Shown here one piece after another: positions 32,100-40,779 of a stretch of 59,109 nucleotides of DNA. Source of the stretch: an uncultured Verrucomicrobiota bacterium (GTDB lineage: Bacteria; Verrucomicrobiota; Verrucomicrobiia; Limisphaerales; UBA1319). Positions within the stretch are counted from its first letter, which is position 1; the number at the start of each line of letters is the position of its first letter. The position numbers were made by a program, and so were the translations under genes. The stretch spans positions 1-59,109 of the forward strand of contig CAIMWS010000048.1 of assembly GCA_903845125.1 (NCBI GenBank), written 5' to 3'. Under the pieces are notes generated by a model that saw only the letters and a list, made by a program, of their open reading frames with translations, had not been told where the DNA came from and did not search any database.

Positions 32100-33929
32100 A
32101 TGGAGCATATTCGAAACATCGCAATCATCGCTCACGTTGACCACGGCAAAACCACTCTGGTGGATTGTTTGCTGAAGCAATCTGGTTTGTTCCGTGCGAA
32201 CCAGGTCGTGGCCGTGCGCATGATGGACTCAATGGATTTAGAGCGTGAAAAGGGCATTACCATCCGGGCTAAAAATGCCGCTTTTAAATATAAGGACTAC
32301 CACATCAATATTGTGGACACCCCGGGACATGCCGATTTCGGCGGCGAGGTCGAACGGATCATGAACATGATCGATGGCGTGCTGCTGGTGGTGGACGCCG
32401 TGGACGGCCCGCAGGCCCAGACCCGGTTCGTGCTGCGCAAGGCCATGGAGGCCGGAGTGCGGCCGATTGTTGTGATCAACAAGATAGACCGCGAACATGC
32501 CGATCCCCACCGCGTGCTGGATGAAGTGTTCTCCCTGTTTGAGTCGCTGCACGCCACCGATGCCCAGCTGGATTTTCCAGTGATTTATGCGAGCGCCAAA
32601 GACGGTATCGCCAAGACCGATCTGGCCCAAGCGTGCGACAATATCGAACCCCTGTTTGATGCCATCATCAAGCACATCCCGCCACCGAAGGCAGATCTGA
32701 ACATCGAATTCAAGATGTTGGTGGCCAACCTGGATTACTCCGATTACCTCGGGCGGATCGCCTTGGGGAAAATCCTGGGCGGCAAGGTGGCGGTGGGAGA
32801 TTCCGTGGTCTGCATCCACGGAGACGGGCGCCGGGAGCGCTCCAAAGTGACCGCCATTTTCCATTTTCACGGCCTGCAGCGGATTGAAATCCAGGAAGCC
32901 AGCGCTGGCGATATCATCGGCCTGACCGGCTTCGAGGAGGTTTACATTGGGGAAACCGTCACTGACCAGGAATACCGCGACCCGATGCCGTTCATCCCGA
33001 TCGACCCGCCGACGATTCATATGCAATTCGCGGTGAATGATGGCCCGCTGGGCGGCAAAGATGGCCGTTTGGTGACGGCCCGGCACATCAAGGAACGGTT
33101 GCAAAAGGAAATAAGGACGAACATCAGCCTGCGGGTTTCCGATACGGAAGCCCCCAATGTGTTTGAGGTGGCCGCCCGGGGTGAAATGCAAATTGCGATC
33201 CTCGTGGAACAGATGCGCCGGGAGGGCTATGAAGTGCTGGTTTCCCGGCCGGAAGTCATTTACCGGCAGACGCCCGATGGCGCCACCTTGGAGCCGATCG
33301 AACGGCTGTTCGTCGAAATCCCCAAGGATAGCATGGGGATGATCATGGAAAACCTGGCCAACCGCAAGGCGGAAATCCTCCGGATGGACCACATCGCGGA
33401 TCAGATCAGCCTGGAAGCGCTGATTCCCATGCGCGGGCTGATCGGCTTCGAGACGGACCTGGTCAATCAAACGCGGGGCATGGGTGTGATGAGCCACCTT
33501 TACCATGATTACGGCCCCTACAAGGGGGAGATTCTGGCCCGCCAGAACGGCTCGCTGGTGAGCATCGAAATGGGCGTGGCCACCGCCTACGCGCTGAACG
33601 CCATCCAGGAACGGGGCCGCTTGATGGTGGAACCGGGGGAGGATGTTTATGAAGGCATGATCGTGGGCGAAAACGCCCGCGAGAACGATATTCCAGTCAA
33701 CCCCTGCAAAGCCAAAAAGCTGACCAACATGCGTTCCCAAGGGGATGGCAAAGGCATCCAACTGGAACCGCCCTTGAAGCTGACCTTGGAGCGGGCTTTG
33801 GAATATATCGGGGCGGACGAATACGTGGAAGCCACCCCCAATCACCTGCGGCTGAGGAAGAAACTCCTCAACGAGACTGCCCGCAAGCGGGCGGCCATGA
33901 GCGCCACCGCCAAGAACCTGGCGGCGTAA
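32100..33929 (+). CDS. typA: Ribosome-binding translational GTPase TypA/BipA
   Basis: A 609-residue GTPase. G1 is [10 protein letters not shown], the switch-1 region EREKGITI, G3 DTPGHADFG and G4 NKIDR. The domain II barrel, the domain III/V EF-G-like folds and the C-terminal BipA-specific domain ([32 protein letters not shown]) all match. TypA assists ribosome assembly and stress adaptation. Length is standard. It is a single gene with its own terminator. Confidence 0.97.
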   Translation: MEHIRNIAIIAHVDHGKTTLVDCLLKQSGLFRANQVVAVRMMDSMDLEREKGITIRAKNAAFKYKDYHINIVDTPGHADFGGEVERIMNMIDGVLLVVDAVDGPQAQTRFVLRKAMEAGVRPIVVINKIDREHADPHRVLDEVFSLFESLHATDAQLDFPVIYASAKDGIAKTDLAQACDNIEPLFDAIIKHIPPPKADLNIEFKMLVANLDYSDYLGRIALGKILGGKVAVGDSVVCIHGDGRRERSKVTAIFHFHGLQRIEIQEASAGDIIGLTGFEEVYIGETVTDQEYRDPMPFIPIDPPTIHMQFAVNDGPLGGKDGRLVTARHIKERLQKEIRTNISLRVSDTEAPNVFEVAARGEMQIAILVEQMRREGYEVLVSRPEVIYRQTPDGATLEPIERLFVEIPKDSMGMIMENLANRKAEILRMDHIADQISLEALIPMRGLIGFETDLVNQTRGMGVMSHLYHDYGPYKGEILARQNGSLVSIEMGVATAYALNAIQERGRLMVEPGEDVYEGMIVGENARENDIPVNPCKAKKLTNMRSQGDGKGIQLEPPLKLTLERALEYIGADEYVEATPNHLRLRKKLLNETARKRAAMSATAKNLAA

Positions 33930-33952
33930 TCGGGATTTTCCATCCAATCTCT

Positions 33953-33989
33953 GCGGGCCGGCTGGAGCTTTTCCACCGGCCCGCTTTTT
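33953..33989 (+). terminator. Intrinsic terminator of typA
   Basis: A perfect 9-bp stem GCGGGCCGG/CCGGCCCGC (33953-33961 with 33976-33984) and five T residues. Confidence 0.95.
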
Positions 33990-34158
33990 GTACCGGCCAG
34001 ACAGGCGGACAATTTTAATAAAAAGGCTTTATTTGCGGGCTTGGCCGCCTTTATCTTGCCCACCCAACAGGGGCCGAACTTAAGGAAATGGAAACGTCCG
34101 TTGACGGCTGGCAGGATTACTTCCTTGGCCGCCCCCCGGAACATATTAGAAAAAGGGC

Positions 34159-36117
34159 ATGAGCGACGATTTCGAGCCAGAATTAAAATTGCACGACTCC
34201 GAGAGCGGCTCTTTGTCCCGCGATTGGTTGGAGGGGGGGATGGCGATCCTGGACAGTTCCGGACAAATCCTCGACCTGAATGCACCGCTGAGCGAGTGGC
34301 TGGGGGATGAAGCCAAGCATCAGGGGCAGGACTTTGCTTCCTTGCTGGCCGGCCGGCATCCGCATTGGGCAAATCCTTTAAAGAACGCGTTCCAAACCCC
34401 GGAGGTGTTTTCGCAGCTGGTATTGGGTGCCGAAGCCTCCAACCCCGGGCGATGGTATAGCCTGGAGCTGGTGAAATCCCCGCCCCGCTGGATAGCGCGG
34501 CTGAATTCCACCCTGCCCTCCGCAGCTGATTTGCGCGAAATTTCCTGGGAAGATTTTTCCAACAATGAGGCAGCCCGCCGGAAAATGTACCTGCGGCTGA
34601 TGCGGTCGGAAGATCAGCTGCAAAACCTGGCCAGCCGGTGGCCGGGCGTGATCTTCAGCCAGCGCGCCGATTTTTCCTTCCATTATGTCAGCCCAAAAAT
34701 GGAGGAATTCACCGGCCTTCCGCCCGCGGTCTGGGAGCGGGAACCGCAAAAATTCTGGGAAGTGGTCCACGAAACCGATGCCGAAGAACTGAAGCAGCAG
34801 ATCCGTCGGACGGCCCGCCTGCCGCAAGGGGCCACCACCACTTACCGCATCCGCAACCAGCGCACTGGGCGGGTGTTTTATGTGATGGAACATCGGCGGG
34901 CGAGGACGAGCGGCAACGGGTTGATCCTGGGTTACGAAGGGGTCTGGCTGGATGTCACCCGCCAAACCATCGCCGAGAAACGGCTCACCACTGCGGCCTG
35001 GAAAGAGACTTTGGGCGTGCTGACCATGGGCCTGGCGCACGATTTCAGCAACATCATGGCGGGCATCCATTCCTTGAGCGAATCGTTCCTTTCACAGGTG
35101 GACCATACCCACCCCTTCCAGGAAGGGCTGCAACTGATCAAGCAGCATTCGATGCAGGCCAGCCAGTTGGTGCATCGCATCATCCAATTGCACCACGGCA
35201 AGACCGGCAACCGCAACTATCATGATTTGAACCAGGTCCTCACGGAGGTGATCGACCTCGCCCGTAAAATCCTGTCCCGGCGGATTTCCATCAAAACCCA
35301 GTTCGCCGGGGAGGCGCTGGCATTGTATATGGATTCGGTGGAGTTCTGCCAGGTGATCCTGAACCTGGCGTTGAACGCGGCGGATGCCATGCCCCAGGGA
35401 GGCGAATTGCTGTTCGCCACTTCCCGGCACACCGAAATGCCGTCCTTGGATCACCTCGAGGGGACCCCCCCCCGGCTGCCTGCCATCTGCCTGATGGTCA
35501 AGGATACGGGCTGCGGCATCCCGACCCGGCACCTGAAGGCCATTTTCGATCCATTTTTCACCACCAAGGCCATGAACAAAGGGTCCGGCCTGGGCCTCTA
35601 TAACACCCGTTTATTTGTGGAAAAACATTGGGGCGCCATCTCGGTTGATTCGGTGGAAGCCGAGGGCACCACTTTCCGGATCTGGCTGCCGGAAGCTGAT
35701 TTCACAGAGGCGGACCGGCTGGCGATGCCATCCGATTCGCACCGTTCAAGCATTTTGCTGGCGGGCGCCGGGGGGGCCGTCTGCGAAGGCACCATCGAAT
35801 TCCTGCGGTCGCATGGCTACCATGTGGTGACCGCACACACCCCGGACCAGGCGCTGGAAATCCTCGACACGGTGGAATATCCGCTGGTGGCGCTCTGGGT
35901 GATTGAAGCCGCCGGAGCGCGCGGCCTGGCAGGTTTAATCCCGGTGGCCAGGCGCAAAAAATATGGATTGAAAACAATTCTTCAGATTATAGGCTGTAAC
36001 CAAGATGAGCTGGACCACCAAGTTTTGAAGGAAACAGATTTGGTAATTGGCGCCGACTGGTCGGAAACCGCCATTGCCAACAAACTGAAAGTAGTCTTGG
36101 AACCGCGCACTGCCTAA
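34159..36117 (+). CDS. PAS-domain hybrid histidine kinase with degenerate receiver
   Basis: A 652-residue soluble sensor kinase. Two PAS-like domains (about residues 20-120 and 150-270) precede the dimerisation helix with His294 in [13 protein letters not shown]. The ATPase domain has [12 protein letters not shown] (N box), VKDTGCGIP and GSGLGLYN (G boxes). The last 115 residues have receiver-like length and strand order, but lack the acidic pair (LLAGAGG) and the phospho-acceptor Asp ([13 protein letters not shown], Trp at the site). There is no transmembrane segment. The stop codon overlaps the ATG of the HD-GYP regulator (TAATG), so the two form a signalling pair. Confidence 0.92.
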   Translation: MSDDFEPELKLHDSESGSLSRDWLEGGMAILDSSGQILDLNAPLSEWLGDEAKHQGQDFASLLAGRHPHWANPLKNAFQTPEVFSQLVLGAEASNPGRWYSLELVKSPPRWIARLNSTLPSAADLREISWEDFSNNEAARRKMYLRLMRSEDQLQNLASRWPGVIFSQRADFSFHYVSPKMEEFTGLPPAVWEREPQKFWEVVHETDAEELKQQIRRTARLPQGATTTYRIRNQRTGRVFYVMEHRRARTSGNGLILGYEGVWLDVTRQTIAEKRLTTAAWKETLGVLTMGLAHDFSNIMAGIHSLSESFLSQVDHTHPFQEGLQLIKQHSMQASQLVHRIIQLHHGKTGNRNYHDLNQVLTEVIDLARKILSRRISIKTQFAGEALALYMDSVEFCQVILNLALNAADAMPQGGELLFATSRHTEMPSLDHLEGTPPRLPAICLMVKDTGCGIPTRHLKAIFDPFFTTKAMNKGSGLGLYNTRLFVEKHWGAISVDSVEAEGTTFRIWLPEADFTEADRLAMPSDSHRSSILLAGAGGAVCEGTIEFLRSHGYHVVTAHTPDQALEILDTVEYPLVALWVIEAAGARGLAGLIPVARRKKYGLKTILQIIGCNQDELDHQVLKETDLVIGADWSETAIANKLKVVLEPRTA

Positions 36118-37397
36118 TGAATCCTGAACCGAATGCTTCGGATCCCCAGATGCACCGCATCCTGGTGGTGGACGATGAGAACATCGTGCTGGTCGCCTTG
36201 CGAGAAACGTTACGGCGTGAAGGCTACGATGTGGCCACTGCGTTGAGTGCCGCCGAGGGGCTTGAACAGCTCAAACAAGGCCCCTTTTCGGTCATCATCA
36301 CTGATCATCAAATGCCCGGCATGACCGGGCTGGAGTTTCTGGCGCGCGTCAAGGAGATCCAACCGGACTCCACGCGCATCCTCATCACGGCGGTGCTCAG
36401 CTTGAACACGGTGATCGATGCGATCAACAAGGGGGAAATCTACCGGTTCATTGTGAAGCCATGGCTCCGGGAAGAGTTGCTGGCCACGGTGAAAAACGCG
36501 GTGCAGCGCTTTGAACTGATCTGCCGCAACGCGGTGCTCCAGGCCGCCACCCTGGCCATGAACGACAAGCTTTCGCGGCTCAACAAATCCCTGGAGGAAC
36601 AGGTGGGCCGGGTGGAGGACCAAAACAAGCAGCTGGGCCGGATGAACCAGGCCTTGGAGGAAAACCTGCAGCGCTCGGTCAACCTGTGCGTGCGCACGAT
36701 GGAAACCTTTTATCCCATCCTGGGGAGCCAGGCCCGCCGGGTTTTCGAGCTGTGCAAGGCCATGGCCGGCAGCCTGGGCCTGCCCAGCGACCAGCGCCAG
36801 ATCCTGGAGATCAGCGCCTGGCTGCATGATATTGGGATGGTCGGCATCCCCCGGCAACTGATCAAACGCTGGCACGAAACACCCGGCGGTCTCAACGAGG
36901 CTGAAAAGCGGCTTTTCGAGCAGCACCCGGTGCTCGGCCAGGAACTGACCAGCTTCATGAGCCCGCTGGAAGCGGTGGGACAGATCATCCGCCACCACCA
37001 CGAGTATTTTGACGGCTCCGGCTACCCTGACCGCTTGCGCGGCGAGGACATCCCCTGGCTGGCCAGGCTGCTGGCGGTATCGGTTTATTACGCGGAATGC
37101 AATTTCGATGGCGAGGGGGTCATGGACGCCCTCAAGCTGGGCAGCGGCAGCCAGTTCGACCCGGATGCGGTGCGAATCCTGATGCGCAGCCTGCCACAGA
37201 CGATCATGCCCAAGCGCCAGCGGGAAGTGCTGCTTTCAGAATTGAAACCGGGCATGGTGCTCGCGAAAGGCATTTACACCGCCAACGGGCTGCTGCTGAT
37301 ACCGGAAGGCCAGGAATTGAACGCCACTTTCATCGACAAGCTGCGCAACCATAACCGGATCAATCCCATCAGCCAGTCCCTGCTGGTTTATTGCTGA
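36117..37397 (+). CDS. Response regulator with HD-GYP output domain
   Basis: A 426-residue regulator. The receiver (about residues 12-130) has DDE (19-21), phospho-acceptor Asp63 (ITDHQMPGMTGLE) and the conserved Lys (VKPW). A coiled coil (about 145-190) leads to an HD-GYP domain (about 195-400), which usually hydrolyses cyclic di-GMP. His237-Asp238 (LHDIGMVGIP) and the GYP element (HHHEYFDGSGYP) are intact. The usual first His ligand appears to be Gln (GSQARRV) and the Lys of HDIGK is Met. Activity may be altered. The histidine kinase upstream is its probable activator. Confidence 0.92.
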   Translation: MNPEPNASDPQMHRILVVDDENIVLVALRETLRREGYDVATALSAAEGLEQLKQGPFSVIITDHQMPGMTGLEFLARVKEIQPDSTRILITAVLSLNTVIDAINKGEIYRFIVKPWLREELLATVKNAVQRFELICRNAVLQAATLAMNDKLSRLNKSLEEQVGRVEDQNKQLGRMNQALEENLQRSVNLCVRTMETFYPILGSQARRVFELCKAMAGSLGLPSDQRQILEISAWLHDIGMVGIPRQLIKRWHETPGGLNEAEKRLFEQHPVLGQELTSFMSPLEAVGQIIRHHHEYFDGSGYPDRLRGEDIPWLARLLAVSVYYAECNFDGEGVMDALKLGSGSQFDPDAVRILMRSLPQTIMPKRQREVLLSELKPGMVLAKGIYTANGLLLIPEGQELNATFIDKLRNHNRINPISQSLLVYC

Positions 37398-37577
37398 CCT
37401 TCCGGCCCCCTCGCACCACCGAGCCCCAGAATTTAGTCAACAACGGTTAAAAACCGGGTTAAATCGCGCTTTTCTGGGCACAAACGCAACGGGCTGAAGG
37501 CAGAAGCAGGAGCTAATCGCAGAAGCCAGCTGGGGGGAATGACAGGGGACCGGGAGCGGCGCAGGCGGCCGCTTTGG

Positions 37578-37612
37578 AAACGAAAACCCTCTTCCCCAAA
37601 CGGAGAAGAGGG
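37578..37612 (-). terminator. Intrinsic terminator of the alpha-CTD/sigma-4 fusion gene
   Basis: An 8-bp stem CCCTCTTC/GAAGAGGG (37587-37594 with 37605-37612); in the minus direction it is followed by TTTTCGTTT. Confidence 0.9.
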
Positions 37613-37638
37613 TGGCCTGTAAATAATTCAACTCTGGA

Positions 37639-39366
37639 TTAATCCTGGTCGTCGTCCTCTTTTTTCCAGGTCTTGTGGATGATCAATGTTTCCGGGGTCA
37701 TTTGTTCCGGCTCCACGCGCACCCGGCGGAGGGTCAGGATGGTATCCCACAAAGTGGCGGCCAGCTTGCCTTTGTTGGGGATTTTGAGTTTTTCGCAGAG
37801 GTCGCCAAAGGAGAGCGGCGGCTTGGTGTTCAGGATCAGGCGGCACACGAGCAAGGTTTGGGAGACATAAAAGCTCTTGTCGATATCCTTCCAATTCTTC
37901 AGCCCGTAATAACCGAAACCAAAGTGCTTGACCCCCTCATGGTGACGGATGACGGCCGAGATGGTGGCGCGACCGACGGAACGTTTCCGGCGCAGCTCCT
38001 TGAGGATTTCGGTGGCGGTCATGGGGTGGCCGGCGTCCTTAAGCGCCTGGGGAATCAGGTCTTTGATGTGCTCACGCTCCTGCAAACCCCAGCTTTTCAA
38101 GGCGAACAAGAAGCGGCCGAGATCCACAAAACGTTCCTCCTCGCGGAGGATGTGGGCCAGCTCGTGCACATTGGTTTGGGCGCCCCAAGTGAAACGATTG
38201 CGTTTGAGCATTTCGCGGGTCGATACCGGCCGGTTTTCAGTTTGCAGCATTTTGAAGACATCGTTACGCACCTTGATCCACATTTTTTCGGGGATCGAAA
38301 TGTGCTGCCGCATTCCGAAAGCCCGCCGATCCAGGAGGAATATCCCCTGCTCGGGCCGCAGGGAATTGCGCAATCCGCCGATGGAGATAGGCGGCACTTC
38401 GGTGCCGAACAGCTTGCGGGCCTGGGAGATGATCTCCTCCGGGCGCAACGGCCGGTCGGATTGGGCCAGCACCCGCTGGACCCAGTCGCAGATGCGCAGG
38501 CTGGTCAGACGGATCACGGCGAGGTCCGGCTTCGGGAATTCCACGGTCAAGGTGCTGCATTGTTTCAAGGCGCGCAGGAATTCGGCTGGCTGCAGGTTGG
38601 CGGGCTGGCCCAACTCCACCAGGCGCTGATAGACCTCAGACAGCGACAGGGGCGAAATATTCTTGCGCAGCATATCCACAATGGGCCGCACGATATCCTT
38701 GGCGCGCAAGTCCAGGTTCGGATACGGCTTCTGACCATCCGGCCAGGCGGGGATATCGGGATGGAGTTCGCCGAACAGGCGGACGTAAAAAGCAGGCTGA
38801 TGCGCCAGGGTGACCTGTTTATTGCTCAGCCACTGGGCCAGCAGGTCAGGCGTGAGGGGGCAGATCATATCCAGGCACTTCTGGGCCAGGCGGCGCAGCA
38901 TGGCATCCACCGACGGGCCACCGTGCTTGTAAATGCGCTCATAGAGCAAATCTACCACCTGACGGACGCGCTCGCGGGTCAGGTCGAACTGGGTGCCGAT
39001 CTCCTCCAAGGTCATGGGCCGGGTGCCGGCGCCACCCAGGCGCAGCAGCAGCATTTCCTTTTCCCGGTCGGAAATGGTGGCCACGGCGGCATCAGCCTCT
39101 TTACAAAGGAAATCCAAGCCCAAACCTTTGATCTTGGAGTAATCGAATTCACCCGCCTGGATCCGCTGCACTAAATTGAACAATTCCTTGATGCTCCGCT
39201 GCCCGCAATTGCGCATCGAAAGCACCTGCTCAAAAAGAACCCCATTCAGGTCCCCCACCTGGCGCAAACCCATTTTTTGCAGCACGCCCGCCAGGCGCAC
39301 CGAAAGCGGCATTTGCGTCAGCGGCCAGTTCCGGTAATTCGACGGAATGCTGATGTTGGTGGACAT
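37639..39366 (-). CDS. Alpha-CTD-like / sigma-4-like / helix-turn-helix fusion protein
   Basis: A 575-residue putative transcription factor. Residues about 18-66 (LSVRLAGVLQKMGLRQVGDL...RNCGQRSIKEL) match the RNA polymerase alpha C-terminal domain. Residues about 98-146 (ISDREKEMLLLRLGG...MTLEEIGTQFDLTRERVRQVVDLL) match sigma70 region 4, which reads the -35 element. The remaining 400 residues contain several helix-turn-helix-like segments. One, at about 435-497, resembles a HARE-HTH domain (IKDLIPQALKDAGHPMTATEILKEL). The tail is acidic (KKEDDDQD). It lacks sigma region 2, so it cannot be an ordinary sigma factor. The ATG at 39366 is preferred over GTG 39402 because a TATATA sequence, possibly a -10 element, lies between them. 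Confidence 0.85.
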   Translation of the reverse strand: MSTNISIPSNYRNWPLTQMPLSVRLAGVLQKMGLRQVGDLNGVLFEQVLSMRNCGQRSIKELFNLVQRIQAGEFDYSKIKGLGLDFLCKEADAAVATISDREKEMLLLRLGGAGTRPMTLEEIGTQFDLTRERVRQVVDLLYERIYKHGGPSVDAMLRRLAQKCLDMICPLTPDLLAQWLSNKQVTLAHQPAFYVRLFGELHPDIPAWPDGQKPYPNLDLRAKDIVRPIVDMLRKNISPLSLSEVYQRLVELGQPANLQPAEFLRALKQCSTLTVEFPKPDLAVIRLTSLRICDWVQRVLAQSDRPLRPEEIISQARKLFGTEVPPISIGGLRNSLRPEQGIFLLDRRAFGMRQHISIPEKMWIKVRNDVFKMLQTENRPVSTREMLKRNRFTWGAQTNVHELAHILREEERFVDLGRFLFALKSWGLQEREHIKDLIPQALKDAGHPMTATEILKELRRKRSVGRATISAVIRHHEGVKHFGFGYYGLKNWKDIDKSFYVSQTLLVCRLILNTKPPLSFGDLCEKLKIPNKGKLAATLWDTILTLRRVRVEPEQMTPETLIIHKTWKKEDDDQD

Positions 39367-39558
39367 TGCTGGTTCATTCTTGGACTTATATATGACTTTC
39401 ACGACAGTTCCTGTGTTTTGGCCAGCGCTTTACGCCGGCTTGGTTTGATTTTGATTTTGGTTTCCTTGTTTACCTTGTTTATTCAGCAACTTTTTCGTTT
39501 GGTATCTATTAACTGTAAAGCAACCTCAGAGTAAATGCAAAAATATTCTGGCCAACTG
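39367..39558 (-). promoter_or_regulatory. Leader/promoter stretch of the fusion gene
   Basis: Non-coding region with purine-rich runs on the minus strand. It contains CATATATAAG (about 39381-39390) as a possible -10 element close to the start codon. Confidence 0.35.
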
Positions 39559-39690
39559 CAAAAAATCACCCTTTATGAGGTGATTGGGGAGACCTCTCCC
39601 GGTGGCAAAATAGTCTTCAGTACCAAGGCCAGGCACGGCTAATAGCCCACCTTTGCCCGCCGGCAACCGCCCAGCTTGCGCCCTCCCATA
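39559..39690 (-). ncRNA. Structured RNA element ending in an intrinsic terminator
   Basis: On the minus strand an array of stems can be drawn. A three-way arrangement is closed by about GGTG/CACC (39648-39651 with 39601-39604) and encloses GGCT-ATT-AGCC (39637-39647) and GTGCC/GGTAC (39620-39636). A GGGAG-AGGT-CTCCC hairpin follows (39587-39600), then an AATCACC/GGTGATT stem (39564-39585) followed by TTTT. It begins after the ilvH terminator and ends about 190 bp before the alpha-CTD/sigma-4 gene. It could be an independent small RNA or an attenuating leader. It matches no riboswitch class I can recall. Confidence 0.4.
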
Positions 39691-39894
39691 TATTTCTATC
39701 CTGCTTGCCATAAATGATTTACACGCCAGAGAACCCACCGCATTTCATCCTTTAACCAACCCCATTCAAGAGAAAATATGGAGCCGATTTCCGTTATGAA
39801 ACCTAAGAGGCCCACCCTTTGTCAAGCTTGTCTGGCAGGTGGCACGGAGGAGAGTTTTAGCCCAACCCACGCGAAATGCAACTGCTGAGTTATA

Positions 39895-39932
39895 ATAAAA
39901 AGGGAGTTTGGCCCATTTCGGCCCAAACTCCC
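39895..39932 (-). terminator. Intrinsic terminator of ilvH
   Basis: A stem of about 12 bp (GGGAGTTTGG.. at 39902 pairing with ..CCAAACTCCC ending 39932, one bulge). On the minus strand TTTTTATT follows. Confidence 0.85.
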
Positions 39933-39964
39933 CTCAAAACACAACTGGAAAATAGTTCCCGGTT

Positions 39965-40459
39965 TTATTTGCGCGGCAACGCCACTTTGCCGGTGCGGGT
40001 CAAATCCGAAATCCCGAAAGCTTGCATCAGCTCGAGGAATTTTTCCACTTTGCTTTCGCCCCCGGTAATCTCAATGGTCAAGCTGGCAGGCTGCACATCG
40101 ACGATTTTCGCCCGGAAAATATCGGTGATTTGCATGACCTCCGGCCGGGTCTGGGAATTGGTATTCACTTTGACCATCACCAACTCCCGGTCAATATACT
40201 CGTCGGACCGGTAGTCGTTAACCTTTATGACATCCACCAGCTTGTTCAGTTGTTTGACGATCTGCTCCAGGGTGGCGTCATCCCCCAGGGTGACAATCGT
40301 CATGCGGGAAATGCTGGGATCCTGGGTGGGACCCACATTCAGGGTATCGATATTATAGCCACGGCCGCTGAAGAGCCCGGCCACGCGGGTCAGCACGCCA
40401 AACTTGTTTTCCACCAGAACCGATATTGTATGTCGCATAAGTTTTTGTGGGTTAACCAT
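39965..40459 (-). CDS. ilvH: Acetolactate synthase small (regulatory) subunit
   Basis: A 164-residue regulatory subunit of acetohydroxyacid synthase, first enzyme of valine, leucine and isoleucine synthesis. An N-terminal ACT domain (ISVLVENKFGVLTRVAGLFSGRGYNIDTLNVGPT) binds feedback valine. The C-terminal domain (about residues 85-160) contacts the large subunit. The ATG at 40459 is preceded by GAGG at 5 nt, so it was chosen over 40438, which gives the classical MRHTIS start. The large subunit gene is not adjacent. A Val-rich leader peptide and attenuator lie immediately upstream. Confidence 0.95.
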   Translation of the reverse strand: MVNPQKLMRHTISVLVENKFGVLTRVAGLFSGRGYNIDTLNVGPTQDPSISRMTIVTLGDDATLEQIVKQLNKLVDVIKVNDYRSDEYIDRELVMVKVNTNSQTRPEVMQITDIFRAKIVDVQPASLTIEITGGESKVEKFLELMQAFGISDLTRTGKVALPRK

Positions 40460-40485
40460 TCCTTCCTCGCTCCACCGGTCCAATT

Positions 40486-40519
40486 AAAAACCCGCTTTCC
40501 CCCTGGCGGGGATTGCGGG
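40486..40519 (-). terminator. Attenuator terminator before ilvH
   Basis: On the minus strand, CCCGC-AA-TCCCC-GCCAG-GGGGA-AA-GCGGG (40519-40491) followed by TTTTT. It ends 27 nt before the ilvH start codon. Confidence 0.85.
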
Positions 40520-40555
40520 CGGCCTGCGAGCGATGGGAAGAAAGCTTCAGGCCGC
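40519..40555 (-). promoter_or_regulatory. Leader hairpin of the ilvH attenuator
   Basis: A perfect 8-bp stem GCGGCCTG/CAGGCCGC (40555-40548 with 40526-40519) sits between the leader-peptide stop and the terminator. Its loop (40545-40536) is complementary over 10 positions to the terminator 3-prime arm (40503-40494), so an antiterminator can form. Confidence 0.7.
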
Positions 40556-40556
40556 G

Positions 40557-40610
40557 TCAGGTGACAACCACGACGCTCAGACCTTGCACCACTTTCTCCC
40601 GTTTATTCAT
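40557..40610 (-). CDS. Valine-rich leader peptide of ilvH
   Basis: A 17-codon reading frame encoding MNKREKVVQGLSVVVVT, with six valines including four in a row just before the stop. It ends 2 nt before the leader hairpin. Valine is the end product and the feedback ligand of the enzyme encoded downstream, which is what an attenuation leader peptide requires. The ATG is only 9 nt from the predicted -10 element, so the mRNA would have almost no 5-prime leader. Confidence 0.8.
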   Translation of the reverse strand: MNKREKVVQGLSVVVVT

Positions 40611-40619
40611 GTATGGGCA

Positions 40620-40647
40620 GTTTAAGCGCGCCATTGGCCGCCGTCAA
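40620..40647 (-). promoter_or_regulatory. Promoter of the ilvH leader
   Basis: TTGACG (40647-40642) and TTAAAC (40625-40620) with a 16-nt spacer. Confidence 0.6.
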
Positions 40648-40682
40648 ATAGGATTTAGGCGATAAACCCCAATAGGGAAACC

Positions 40683-40707
40683 GGGCTGAAGCCCTGCGGA
40701 GCTCCGC
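40683..40707. repeat. REP-like palindrome pair
   Basis: GGGC-TGAA-GCCC (40683-40694) next to the palindrome GCGGAGCTCCGC (40696-40707). The GGGCTxxAGCCC core recurs at 52464-52477. Confidence 0.35.
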
Positions 40708-40779
40708 CCAACGCCCCCTGCCCGGGCCGGAAATTCCATCCCAAATGATTGATTTTCAGCCAGTTGTGACCGGACAGGA

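Noticed and set aside
32238..33947. 569-codon open frame antisense to typA
   Set aside because: A product of GC-rich codon bias; typA on the other strand is unmistakable.
39526..39738. 70-codon frame across the structured leader
   Set aside because: It runs through the terminator hairpin and has no recognisable protein pattern; the RNA structure explains the region better.
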